64,000 nt of DNA from Moringa oleifera (taxonomy: Eukaryota > Streptophyta > Magnoliopsida > Brassicales > Moringaceae), in the NCBI GenBank assembly GCA_021397835.1, contig JAJFZO010000882.1, forward strand, positions 186,001-250,000, written 5' to 3'. Position numbers and translations under genes: made by a program. Under the pieces are notes generated by a model. The model worked only from the letters and a program-made list of their open reading frames with translations, was not told where the DNA came from and did no database searches. Below are positions 23,061 to 39,641 of this stretch, piece after piece; the stretch's first letter is position 1, and each line of letters begins with the position of its first letter.

Positions 23061-25681
23061 ATTTTTATTTTTTTAATGTTTCAATTATATTATTTAAATC
23101 AAATTGAATTAAAACCAACATATTTTAACAAAATAATAAAAATATATCAATAAAATATTTGAATATATATGTATGATTTTATGACTCATGCTACCACTTC
23201 TGGTAAAACAGATCCAATCTGAACTGAGAGCAATTGGTATTTGCATAATTCATATGCAATTTGATCTTTTAAAAATTAATAATGCAATTGATTTTAATCT
23301 TCAAATAAAATAATTTATTTTTTTAAAAAAAAAAAAATCACAGATCCACTTTTGCCAAGATCATGTTTGGTGAGCATATCACAAGTACACATGAATATGT
23401 AATAAATTTAATTATCACTTTTAATTATTCCTTAATGCACTTTTTAGTGCTTAGTTCACTGTGACAGATCACCAAACTTTTACTAATCTCTTAAAAGTTA
23501 GGTATGTTAAGGAAAATGAATATTTAATTATTTAAAAACTTTTTGGAAAATGAAATTTTAATTATTTAAAAAAAATTATGTTAAAAGAATTAGAGTAGGT
23601 GAAATTTATGGTGAAAACCATTGAAAAAAATGCGTTTAAGGGATTGATTAAGAACTAGAGTGAGAATTTACTTAATAACTAAGAATCGAATCATAGATAG
23701 ACACCCTCTTACATGTTTTTTTAATTAAGAATTATGATTAATGTGAATTATTATTTATATTTTTTCTTTTAAAGAGCAACGCTAAAATAATTTATTTTTT
23801 AATATTTTTATTAAATAAGTATTAGCATCTAGCATTTTCAGTCTTTAAATTTATTAAAAAAGTAGGAAAATGTTGTTTTCATAAACGAAATAACTTACGC
23901 GTTGTAGATGACACCTATTAATAAGATCGTATGATTAATAACACATGAAAATTATTTTTATAAAACAAAAAATAATCAAATCATATAAAAGTTCATGGGC
24001 ATATTTTTTTTTTCCTATATGCAAGTTAAGCCAATTAATTTGATTTAAAACACTTTTAATTATATGTAATAATTTTTATATTTAAATTTTAATTAAAAAT
24101 AAAATTATTTTAAATTTTAAATTATATTTTGTATGTTAAATTAAATAATAAAATTAAAAAGTGTTAAATCAAGTTTTAATTTATATGTCAAGTGCATTTT
24201 TAGTTATTTTTTAAGAATATCTAACATTTTTGACAGTACATTTTTTTAAAAATATTTTTAATTATAACTTTTTTTTACATTTATGAAAATTTTCAATTCA
24301 AAATTTATTATACAAAATTCTTAATTTAAATATTTTAACATTTTCAAAATTTCAATAAAATTTAATTTTATTTATTGTGATAAATTAAATTTTATTTATC
24401 AATTTTTGAATGTTCAATTAAATTGACATACAAAATACAATTTAAAGTTTTAAATAAGTTTTATCTATTAATTTAATATTTTACTTTTAACTTTCTCTTT
24501 GGGTTTTCTTGTTTAAATTTTATATGCATTTTGGGCCTATTGGATCATCTATGACACCTTGTCATAGCTACTTGGAAAGAATGGGCTTCAAGCAGAAGGT
24601 GTATTCCTGTCCTTGGGGTCAAGATGGCTTACAAATATGGACAATTCAAGCCCAATCCAAACTTGAAGAATTAGAAAGCTTGATTTTTTTTTAATTTAAA
24701 AAAGGTTAATTATTTTACTTCAATTTAAATTATTTTTTTCTTCCTAATAAATCTATAACCAAATTTTAATTTTTGTTGCAGACTAGAGAGATTTATTCAT
24801 TATTCACTATTTATAATTTTTAAGTACTCTGATTTAATGAAACTCTCAAAATATATTATCCAGTGAAGAAAACAGATAATCTCTATTAAGTCTTTTTTAA
24901 TTTAAATTTTATTATATTCATAGACTTAATTTTATATTTAATATTTAATTTAGATTAAATTTTGTGTTCAAAATTAATTATTTTACGGTAATATGAAATT
25001 TTTTTAAAAAATTACTGTTTATTGAAGAGAAAATAATTAAAAAACCAAAAGGAAATCTTTTTATTTGTCTTTTTTTATCTTTCTTTATTTTTCTCTCTTT
25101 TTTTTCCTTTTTTCTCATGATTCTTAAATTACTCAAAAAAAAAATAGTTGTCTGAAAACTAGCTTCAATTTGATTGAAATTAAAAGTTTGAATATAAAGT
25201 GAATTAATTAATAAAATAAAATTTAAATTAAAAAACAAACATAGTGTATAATTATATGTATATACACACACTGAAAATACGCATGTTATGAGAAATTACG
25301 AAACATTATAAATCATTAGCATTATATATATATATATATAATTAATTAATTACAAAGTAAGTTTTTTTTTTTTGAAACATAGATATCTTACCTTCTTCCT
25401 TTTTGTGTTACTCATGAGAGAAAAATACGTCGGCTTTATGTATATCTTCTGTAAGTCCAATGATTCGGCCTCGCCAAAAAAAATTAGTGATTTTTTTTTT
25501 TTTGGTATTTGAGAACAAAAAATGAAGTGAAACAAAGTTGGTTTCATATTATTCATGACCAAATTGAAACCCAAAAAAAGGGAAAAAAAAAAAAACTTCC
25601 TTTAATTAAACATTTATGCCTAATTACATCCAAACCATTAATGCATGCCCAAGTTAGTGATTAAAAAGTAGCTATTTATGA

Positions 25682-25716
25682 CCCCCCCCCCCCCCCCCCC
25701 CCCCCCCAAAAAAAAA
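25682..25716. repeat. Homopolymer run: C26 followed by A9
   Basis: An uninterrupted run of 26 C bases followed by nine A bases, inside very AT-rich intergenic DNA. Long C runs are rare in plant AT-rich DNA and are a common place for sequencing or assembly length error. Confidence 0.85.
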
Positions 25717-28499
25717 GAGCCAAAAACTCAAAAAATTCGAAAGATTAAAGTTTGATTTAAAAATAAATAAAGCTTTAATTTTAATCTTTTTTATTAAAAA
25801 TAAATTTTTATATAAAATATAGTCATATAATATCTATGATTTTTTAAAAAAAAGACTGATGACCATATTGAGCATTACATGATAGATATTTTACATAAAA
25901 AATCAAAACCAGTACTAGACAATATTTATATCCCAAAAAGAACATCATAAATTCAGTATCGTCCCTACAATTGTCCGAAAAATATATTTAAAAGATAAAT
26001 AAATTATTTTTAATTTTTTTAATATTTTAAAAAATAAATAAATGTTGCTTTTTTTTTCATTCACTATACTTGTTGCATTAATTAATTTTGTCATCGATTG
26101 GATCGACAAACTCAACACATCCCTCTTACAATGCACAAAGTATAACGAATTATTTACTTACAATTAATCATAGCATATATGGTTAATTAATTAAAGTGGG
26201 ACTTTGTTTAATCCATACTTTGATTTGTTCTTAAATTTTCACCCGATCAATTGACCATGTTTAACCTTCAAATGATGGTTTCTTTGACAAATTATGGTTT
26301 TAGTCCCAAAAATTATTTGGCAATAATTTGTACCAAGTCGAATTATTTGACTTGATTTGGCCAACATAGTTGGGAATATACTAAGTTTTTATTTCGGTTC
26401 AAATGTTAGAGTCTCGACAAATAATTTTATACAAATGCAAATCATTATGTCTTATAAATTAGTCATGGAATCCTAACTTATTGACTTGATTTAGCCAACA
26501 TTTCAATTTTCAATCCCATTTTAAGATAACTGGACAAAGGAAATCCTAATTTTATATTAATTGAAACCGAGTTTTGACCAATTATAAAAACTTGTTCATA
26601 TTTGGACTTCTGCAAATCGGACCATTAATTAAATTAAAGGGTACTTGAATTTAATTAAAGTAGACAAGTTCCTAACTTTTCAAATATATCGTTTATCAAC
26701 CGAAATATAGTTTGATTAGGGTTGATAACCACCGAGTAGGTTAGCTTCACAATCACATGATGAGCAACCAGCTTCCGGGCTCTAATCAATCTTCGTTTAT
26801 GGAGAACGGTTGGTTTCCTCCTCCCTAGCTAACCCTTCGTGCCAATATTCAATCAAATTAAAATGTTTAATTAAATTGAAATAAATTATATTTTTTTCAA
26901 TAATATTTAATTTGTGATTTAGAATTATTTATGTTCCACACACATGTGGATATGGTCTAATCCATACTTCCTCTTGCTTGTTGGGTTTTAAGCTATTTAA
27001 TTAATGATTCACGCGTTAAAGGTTTATCCAATTAGGAGATTTTTAAGTTAAATATTTTAATTCTATGATAATGATATTACAATTTATTCTAATTTATTAT
27101 TTAATATTTTGTCAACCATATACATTAAAAAGCGTCACATTAGATATAATTAAGAAATTTTAATTAAATCGAAATTAGATGTTAATGTACCGACGTGAGG
27201 ATGTGAGCAATAATCAAAATTAATTAAGTTTTATTAAAAAAAAATCTGTTTAATAATAAATATAATTTTTTTAAAAAATTTATCCTAATAATTATTAATA
27301 AAAAAGAATTTTTTATTAGATCACGAGTAATTGAATTTGAGATTATTTTATTCTTAGTTGGTATCATATCTTTTCAGGATTAATTCATGCAATAAAAAAC
27401 AATTTCAAATGAAATTGTCTTTTTGTGATTAATTAATATGATGAAAACCAATTTCAATGAACTTGGCTTGAAAGATTGCTTTGCTTGTACCTACAAGGAG
27501 TGGGTTGGTGAAAAGAGTTAAAACCAAACACATTTTTAAAAAATAATAATAATAAAAGAAAATGAAAATTGAAAATGACCCTAATGGATTCTTCTCTTAA
27601 GTAACTTTAGTTGTTGGCTGTGTTCACATTTGGCATTTTTCACTTTTCATTTCAAAATTTTGTTCATCCACTATATTTTTCTCATGTAATTTAATATTTT
27701 TATCATAAAATTAAATAAAAATATATATATATATAATTAAAAAATAAATTAAATGTTATTCAACAATGTAATTAATTTCATAATTTTTAAAATAAAAATA
27801 TGATTAATTACATTAATATATATATTATTCAAGATTCGGAAAAAAATTACATTTATTTTATATTATATTTTATTAAATTTTTAATATAAAATTTTTGTTT
27901 ATAATTTTTATTAATACTAATAATTTAATACACATATATGATGGATATGTAACCATACGACTAATATCATAATTTTTTAAAATAAAAATACATCAAACTG
28001 AGTAAATATGTGAATTATAAAAAAATAATATTTTTAATTTATTAATTATATATTATTAATATTAATCTTTAAAATAAATACTAAACAAGTGTGAATAGAT
28101 GTAAACAAAGATAAAATTAATGGAATATGAGATAAGGATAAGATAATTAAAATATAAAATACAAACGCTTCGCTTTTATAAATATTTTGATAATACTTAT
28201 CACTTATGCATGTGTTAGTGAATTAAATATAATTTCATAATGATAATTCTATAAGTTACATATATTATATCAATTTATCAACCAAACAAGCCTAATTAAC
28301 TTAAAAATCAAGAAAAAAAATTAAAAAAATTCGCCATCCATATCGATCTCGTATTGATTAATTTTACATGAACATATATTGTATATTTATAAAAATAAAT
28401 TTTAAATTTTTTATATATTTTAATTTAAACCAAGTTTTTTTAATTTTATCGATCAATCATTTAAACTTTCAACTTTAATCAATTTGAAACGTACCAAAA

Positions 28500-29540
28500 A
28501 AATGTAACAATTGAGAATATTTAAATGAGAAATTCTATATAATAAAATAAATTTTAAAATTTTATATAAATTTAAAATAATATTTAAATTGCTATCATGA
28601 AAAAATTTAATATTTTTTAAGTTTTATATATATATGTGCAATTTTATACTGTCAAAAATGTATAAAAAATAATTCATGAATTAAAAATTATTTAATTTTG
28701 AAATATGAACTTAAAACTTAGTGTACAAATTATTTATTTCATTTTAAAGGTGTTTCAATAATGAAAACACCGTTTATTTTGTATAATTCTTTGAACCAAA
28801 ATCCATATCGAACCAACTCGAAAGTTTACATATAAAATTAAAAAAATTAAAACGATTAAATCATTTAAATTAAAAAGTGGACCAATTCAATTTTTTGACT
28901 ACTTAGGGATATATATACATATATTTGCATTTGTTTTATGAGAGAAAATTGACTTGTTATGAATTTCAATGTTGGCACAGAAGCAGTCAATTGCACACAC
29001 TGAGATTATCCATTTTATATGTTCATCTCGTCGGCTCCACCTAACACACTGTCATATACATAGAAAGAAAGAAAAGACAACCCAAGTGGATGGAAGGTTG
29101 GTGATGAGCCCGACTTCTCTAATCCTAACAACCACCAGCTTTTCTTCTAATTGTTTCTTTCTTTTGAAATTAACTTTTATTTTGTCTGATTTACGTCAAT
29201 AATCTAATTTTTGTGAGTGTTTTTACCAATTTTATTAATGAAACATCAATTGAATCAATTAATTTCTTTGTTAAAAATAAAAATATTTAAAATATTTAAA
29301 TTAAACATCTTATATAATAAATTTTGATTTAAAATTTTAAATAAATATGAAAAATATTTAAACTACTATCACAAAAAAGAATTAAAATTTTTTGGATATA
29401 TCAAAATATATATTTAAAACAAAAGTAAAATTTATTTAAATTGTTTTTAAGATATAATAATAATAATAATAATATTTTTAATTTTTGGGAGTTATTTGAC
29501 TTATATAATTTATATCAAATTAAAATATTAAATATATAAT
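28500..29540 (+). repeat. Dispersed AT-rich repeat family, two partial copies
   Basis: Copy one (about 28520-28790) has TTTAAATTGCTATCATGAAAA, ACTGTCAAAAATGTATAAAA and AATGAAAACACC in order. Copy two (about 29270-29540) has ATAATAAATTTTGATTTAAA, TTTAAACTACTATCACAAAA and AATTAAAATTTTTTGGATAT. They lie on either side of the short low-AT block at about 28960-29200. Confidence 0.4.
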
Positions 29541-31281
29541 TAATCCAATAGTTGTACAGGGATTTAAATTAAAAAAGATTTAATTTAAAAATATTTTACT
29601 TTTATCTAATTTTTTCAAATGTCAATGTATTAATATAATTTAGATAAAAAAATATTGATTTAAATAACAAATGATCATTATTGTTGAAATTTATGTTTAT
29701 TTAAAAAGACATTAATAAAGTGTTAAGATAAATAAATTGAATTTATTACATAATTAATATGGATGAGATATTGGATTGACAACCATAAAAATAAAAAGGA
29801 AGTCCAAAAGTTAGACAATTAAAAAACATTTAATTTCAACAAGATAGTGGAAAAGAAAGTGGGATTTTTATTATTGTATCATTTTTTAAATATTATTAAT
29901 AAAAAATTAACAAAAATAAATCCAAAATTAATAGTTATTGATTACAATATGGTTGGTGAAATCAAAAGAGACTTCAAGAGAGGCATCCTACCAACTATCC
30001 CAAAGGAAAAAGTTTGTAGGGTTTCCACTATTTATGAGTGGACTCATTATAATTTTTTTAAAAAATTAAAAAATAAAATTGAACATATAAAATTTGAGAT
30101 ATGTATTAAGTTCACATGTTGAACATGGAAATGACTCCTTAATTACGTAACATTGGATCCGTACCTACTTGTCATATGATAATTTGTTCATGGACCACAA
30201 TGTCAATTTCAAAAATAAAAAAAAAGCAATTTTCATATATTTCACATTTTTATTGATATTGCAGTATTAGATTCAATCTTTTTCACGCATGTGGTATCAA
30301 TCAATATATCTAATTAAATTAAAAAATTCAAAATAAATAAAATTAGTACCATTTTTGAAAGTTATTTTGTTAAATGAAATTACCTCTCCGTTATTTTGTA
30401 AAATAAATAAAAAAAAGTATAATACACATGTAATTAATTTATCAAAAATTTTCTTAATTTTATCTTATAACTTTGACATGAGTAATTAACCTACCATTAA
30501 ATTCCCAAATTTTATCTTCCAATTTTAATATCGGAGCTCCTATCAATTAGGTTTACGAGGCCATCTTTTTTCTTATTCTTGGAGGCGACCCCTCAACCAT
30601 ATGGCACCACGTTGTATTATTCCTTATATTACAATGACATATAGTTAACCACAAGTAGGTCCTATACTAAGTGTTTTTATGATTTTTATTTCCCATATTT
30701 TATCTTCTTATGCTTAATTATTTAAAAAAATAATAATTATTTAAAAGTATCAAAAACCCACCAATTTAATTTTCCCTAATTACCTATCTCATTGCAAAAT
30801 AATGTTTTATTTAATTAATGTAGAAAGTTATTGAATTTAAAAATTAAAACGTGTAAGTTTGACATCTTGATGGATTGATTGAGTTAATCTTATCATTTCC
30901 TTTATTGTAATCTAACCATTAGATTCTAACTACCTAAAGTACAATCAGTAAGAATATTATCGCTTTTACTTTTTATTTTTTAAATAAATAGTGATTAAAG
31001 ATCATAAAAAAATGATTTTTTGGGTTAATTTATGATGATAAAATGAAAAATGGAAATTAAATTATTATTGTTATTATTTTACAAATGGGGGAGAAAATGG
31101 AGGTGACGGCATGCTTTCACTAGGAGCCAAGCCACCAACTCCCATGGCTCTTCGTTTCCACGACTCAAATAGACAAGTAAGAGGGCCCACAAGAAGTTTA
31201 ATTTGATTGGGTTCATGAAGGCCACTTGTCAACATCCTACCCGTCAAAAGTCATGAAGATCGGACGGCCACGTTTTGTTCT

Positions 31282-31338
31282 CAACTAACCCATCGGCCTA
31301 CCAACCCAACACTCAATGTAAAAAAGGCTCTATTTAAA
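31282..31338 (+). promoter_or_regulatory. PAL core promoter: AC elements and TATA box
   Basis: ACCAACCC at 31300-31307 matches the AC-II element, and CAACTAACCC at 31282-31291 is AC-like. These are the classic sites for R2R3-MYB activators and repressors of phenylpropanoid genes. A TATA-type box, TATTTAAA, lies at 31331-31338, which would place the transcription start near 31360 and give a leader of about 200 nt. The factor assignment comes from knowledge of other PAL promoters. Confidence 0.65.
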
Positions 31339-31557
31339 GCTTTCGGATTTCGTTGAACGGACTCAGGGAGTTTTCATTTACGTTATTAGCAGCTTGAAAC
31401 TCTCCCTTCTATACAGATTATTCATCCTAGTTCATAACTCGAAAGAGAAAAGAAAAAGAAAAAAAAAAAAACCGATTTCCAGGTTACTTTCTCGGTAACC
31501 AAACAACCCATTAAGCAGCAAGCTCTGTTTCCTCCTCTGGGTCATCAAAAATCCGCA

Positions 31558-34500
31558 ATGGAATTCTCTCACGAAGCAGGAAATGTTCATGCCAATGGTT
31601 CACTCGGGTTCTGCGTTAGTGACCCGTTAAACTGGGGAGTGGCAGCGGAGGCAGTGAAAGGCAGCCACCTCGACGAGGTTAAGCGCATGGTCGACGAGTA
31701 CAGGCGCCCGGTCGTCCGTCTCGGAGGAGAGACTCTGACCATCGCACAAGTCACGGCGATAGCCACCAGCGACGCCAACGTCAAGGTGGAGCTTTCCGAA
31801 GACTCTCGAGCCGGCGTCAAGGCCAGCAGCGACTGGGTCATGGAGAGCATGAACAAGGGCACAGACAGCTACGGCATCACCACTGGTTTCGGCGCGACCT
31901 CCCACCGGAGGACCAAGCAAGGAGGTGCCCTACAGAAGGAGCTCATAAGGTATATGACCCTTAATTTCTTGATATCTTTTAGGGTAGGTGGGTTCTGATT
32001 AGGTGAAAGGTCATAGGCTCATATAGATGATAGAACCTTTTTATTTTCTTTCGATTCACCAACTTTTCTTTTTCCCTATGTTCATTTAATGCAAATAATT
32101 GCCCGTTCATATGGTTGGCAATTAAACCACTTTGTGTCATAAATTTATCTGAAATTTATTTATTATATTTTCTTAAAATATATTTTCTCACTTAAACAAA
32201 GCCTAAATTAGTAATATTACCCAAACTCTTTAATATAAAAAAACTCTTTCTAATTAGTTCATGCTATTCCACTATAACATATTAAAGATTATTAGAGCGT
32301 GGCTAAATAGTGAATAGGGTTTGAATGTTTCAAATTGGACCGACTCAAATAATGCCAAACATTCGTACTAATTTGGATTGATTGGATTTTTTTAAGATAA
32401 AATAAATACTTGGGATGATCAAAGGGATTGATCAAACGGGTGATTTAATATGAAAGATAAGTCTGTTTTTTTCGGCCGGGTGAAGTCTGAAATCTGACTC
32501 GTTCAGTGCTGGTAAGATGTGGGTGAACTCCTTGTTTGGGGTCAAAGAAAATATCAAAATAAAGACAAGAATAAGAAAGAAAGTGAAAGAAAACGATGAA
32601 GAAAATAATAGAAATTAAGGATTGTTGCCTGCCTAACATAGAAATAATTCTTTTAGAAAGAGTACACGAAACTACCAAATAACTGTAGCTCTGTCTTTTC
32701 TTTTTCAATTGTGATGGTTGCGCTACATGTTACCTAACATGAACAAGTTCTCTTAATTTAATTTTTTTATATTTTATATTTTATAATTTAATTAATTAAT
32801 ACAACTATCCCATCAAATTTATGTTTATCAAATTTATTATTAATCATAAAAATATTTTTTAATTTTTATTAGAAATTATACTACAAAATTAGGTTAATGG
32901 AGAATATTTATCTGCTTAATAAATTGCATTTTTTTTTTATCTATTGTTAATAATAATATTGTGAATTATGGTTAAGCAGGTTTTTGAATGCTGGAATCTT
33001 CGGCAATGGAACTGAGTCTTGCCACACATTGCCGCACTCGGCGACCAGAGCGGCGATGCTGGTGAGGATCAACACCCTTTTACAGGGATACTCAGGGATC
33101 AGATTTGAGATCCTGGAAGCCATAACCAGGCTGCTTAACCACAACATCACTCCATGTTTGCCTCTCCGGGGAACAATCACGGCGTCCGGCGACCTGGTTC
33201 CACTCTCCTATATCGCTGGACTCTTAACAGGCAGGCCGAATTCCAAGGCTGTAGGACCCAATGGAGAGTCCCTGGACGCTACTGAAGCTTTCCGTCTGGC
33301 TGGAATTAATTCTGGCTTCTTCGAGCTGCAACCCAAGGAGGGCCTTGCCTTGGTGAACGGCACAGCCGTTGGGTCTGGTTTGGCTGCCTCTGTGCTTTTC
33401 GAGGCTAATGTACTGGCTGTTCTGTCTGAAGTTATATCGGCTGTTTTCGCTGAGGCTATGCAAGGGAAGCCGGAGTTCACAGACCATTTGACTCATAAAC
33501 TGAAGCACCATCCCGGCCAGATTGAAGCTGCTGCGATCATGGAGCATGTTCTTGATGGAAGCTCTTATATTAAAGCGGCTAAAGCTTTGCATGAGATGGA
33601 TCCTCTACAGAAGCCGAAGCAAGATCGGTATGCTCTTCGTACCTCGCCGCAATGGCTTGGCCCTCAGATTGAAGTCATCAGGGCTGCAACCAAGATGATC
33701 GAACGGGAGATAAACTCTGTGAACGACAATCCATTGATCGACGTTTCCAGGAACAAATCTCTGCATGGAGGAAACTTCCAGGGTACTCCGATTGGTGTTT
33801 CCATGGATAACACCCGTCTGGCTGTCGCTTCCATTGGCAAGCTCATGTTTGCTCAGCTTTCAGAGCTTGTTAATGACTTTTACAACAATGGGTTGCCTTC
33901 GAATCTCTCCGGTGGTCGCAACCCGAGCTTGGATTACGGGTTCAAAGGTGCAGAGATCGCCATGGCAGCTTACTGCTCGGAGCTTCAATACCTAGCCAAT
34001 CCTGTCACTAACCATGTTCAAAGCGCCGAGCAACACAACCAGGATGTGAACTCTTTAGGGTTGATCTCCTCAAGGAAAACAGCTGAAGCCATTGATATAC
34101 TGAAGCTCATGTCTGCAACTTTCTTGGTGGCTCTATGCCAAGCCATCGACTTGAGGCACCTGGAGGAGAACTTGAAGAGCACAGTCAAGAACACGATCAG
34201 TCAGGTCGCCAAGAGAGTCCTCACAACCGGCGTCAACGGCGAGCTTCACCCATCAAGGTTCTGCGAGAAAGACCTGCTCAAAGTGGTTGATCGGGAGTAC
34301 CTCTTCGCATACATTGACGAGCCTTGCAGCGCCACCTACCCATTAATGCAGAAACTAAGACAAACTCTGGTCGATCACGCACTGATGAACGGCGAGAACG
34401 AGAAGAACCACAGCACTTCCATCTTCCAAAAGATCGCAGCCTTCGAGGAGGAACTCAAAATGGCTTTGCCAAAGGAAGTTGAGAGTGCTAGAGCCGAATA

Positions 34501-34729
34501 CGAGAACGGAAACCCAGCTATTCCTAACAGGATCAAGGAATGCAGGTCCTACCCATTATACAAGTTCGTCAGAGAAGATCTGGGCACTAGTTTTCTCACC
34601 GGTGAGAAGGTTCGTTCCCCTGGAGAAGAGTTCGACAAGGTGTTCTCAGCCATCTGCGCAGGGAAGCTGATTGATCCCATGCTCGAGTGCCTGAAGGAGT
34701 GGAATGGTGCCCCTCTTCCTATCTGCTAG
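31558..34729 (+). CDS. PAL: Phenylalanine ammonia-lyase
   Basis: Two exons, 31558-31949 and 32980-34729, give 713 residues, the usual plant PAL length. The enzyme deaminates L-phenylalanine to trans-cinnamate, the entry to lignin, flavonoid and other phenylpropanoids; it is a cytosolic homotetramer. The self-cyclising triad that makes the MIO electrophile is A199-S200-G201 in [13 protein letters not shown]. The mobile-lid tyrosine is Y105 in [10 protein letters not shown]. Phe132 directly after the intron (R131-F132-L133) is the position that favours Phe over Tyr as substrate. The 1030 bp intron interrupts codon Arg131 in phase 2, the conserved PAL position. The coding sequence is clearly richer in G/C than its flanks, especially exon 1. 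The start is the first ATG of the leader with a fitting N-terminus. The gene appears intact. Confidence 0.98.
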
Positions 34730-35805
34730 ATTTGCTTAAACAAATAAACAAGTGTTAACCGTTTTTCTTGGTTTTTTTCTTCTTATATGACAATTTGCTT
34801 CTGCAAAATAACTGAGCAAATTTGTCAAAGTTGTTTGTTTTAATTTTCTTGAAAATCTTTCTTTGATGTAATGAAGTCTATTACAAGCATACATGTAATT
34901 AAGAACTGTTTTTATCCACACTGCCCTCTCTCTTGAAGCATTAATGGTTTTAATTAATTCTCTCATCCTTCATACATTAAGATTTTGCAATAATACAAGA
35001 AAATTATCATTTGCTATATGACTTAATCTTGAAAGATTAATCATATATATTACATAAATAATTAACATTAATTAGCTTGCATATTTCATATATAAAAGTG
35101 AACTTTTCTCAATAATTAATTAATGAAGTTAATTTATCAAGTATCAAACTATATATTAAATTGAGAATGAGGAGCTAAGCGGGAAAATTGGGTTTTTTTT
35201 TAAAAATTTTTATTCATGGGTAAAATTCAATTTTAAGATGTAATTAACAAAGAAGTTAAGGGACTGATGAGTCATGGTTCAAGCCTCTAATTCTCTCATA
35301 TTACTTAAGAAGCAATTAGTTAAACAACATATAATCTCTTTTTTTGGTTTTATTTCAAAACGATTAAGAACTTTGTCATGTAACGGATCTTAATTAGATA
35401 AAATAATATATTTGACACAATGTGATCAATTAAGTTAATGTTATTACTTCTGATTTTCAAATTTTTAAAATGAAATTTTTATAATAAATTTTAATTTTAA
35501 AAAATATTTAAATTATCATCATATATAGTTTTTTAATTTTTTAATTACTTAAAATATTTTTTAATTTTAACCATCAAAAAATTAAAAATTTATAAAAAAA
35601 AATACAAATTAAAACTTATTTAAAAATTATCTAAATTTTTTAAAATTAAATTAAAAAATTAAATATACAAATGATTCAATGAATACATTGATATTTAAAT
35701 TAAAAATCAAATTGACACGGAAGTCCAAAGAGCACCAACTCCAAAGGGAAGTGTCGGTAGGTGACGCAGTGACATCTTACCAATAATGCCCTCATACTCA
35801 CTACC
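34730..35805. other. Intergenic spacer between PAL and adenosine kinase
   Basis: It contains the PAL 3' UTR (to about 34950) and then AT-rich DNA with one copy of the dispersed repeat at about 35440-35700. No gene seen. Confidence 0.6.
35440..35700 (+). repeat. Dispersed AT-rich repeat family copy
   Basis: Ordered landmarks ATAATAAATTTTAATTTTAA, TTTAAATTATCATCATATAT, ACCATCAAAAAATTAAAAAT and a terminal TAAATATACAAATGATTCAA. It sits just upstream of the adenosine kinase promoter. Confidence 0.4.
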
Positions 35806-35813
35806 TATATATA
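35806..35813 (+). promoter_or_regulatory. TATA box of adenosine kinase gene
   Basis: TATATATA about 120 bp before the start codon, preceded by a CCAAT sequence near 35780. Spacing fits a leader of roughly 90 nt. Confidence 0.5.
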
Positions 35814-35865
35814 CTCGTTACGCCAGCCTGAAACCTACCGTCCACTGAACTACAGGCTCTGCTGA

Positions 35866-39641
<3,776 letters not shown>

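Larger units (their letters stand above)
21194..31281. other. AT-rich intergenic region with a long poly-C tract
   Basis: About 10 kb with no supportable gene; the first few hundred bases are the 5' leader and promoter of the synaptotagmin gene. It contains reversed AT-rich repeat copies (about 22830-23060), forward copies (28500-29540), a (TA)n tract at about 25322-25341, a C26-A9 run at 25682-25716 and a less AT-rich block at about 26200-26850 that looks like transposon debris. Open frames are short, low-complexity and without domains. Confidence 0.6.

Noticed and set aside
24509..24694. 61-codon frame in a less AT-rich patch
   Set aside because: No recognisable family, no splice sites and no TATA box; possibly a transposon fragment, but not supportable.
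29847..30122. 91-codon frame in AT-rich DNA
   Set aside because: Lysine/asparagine/phenylalanine-rich low complexity as expected from AT-rich DNA; no domain.
31587..31920. Antisense open frames over PAL exon 1 (and similar ones over exon 2)
   Set aside because: They mirror the GC-rich PAL coding sequence; shadows of a well-supported gene.
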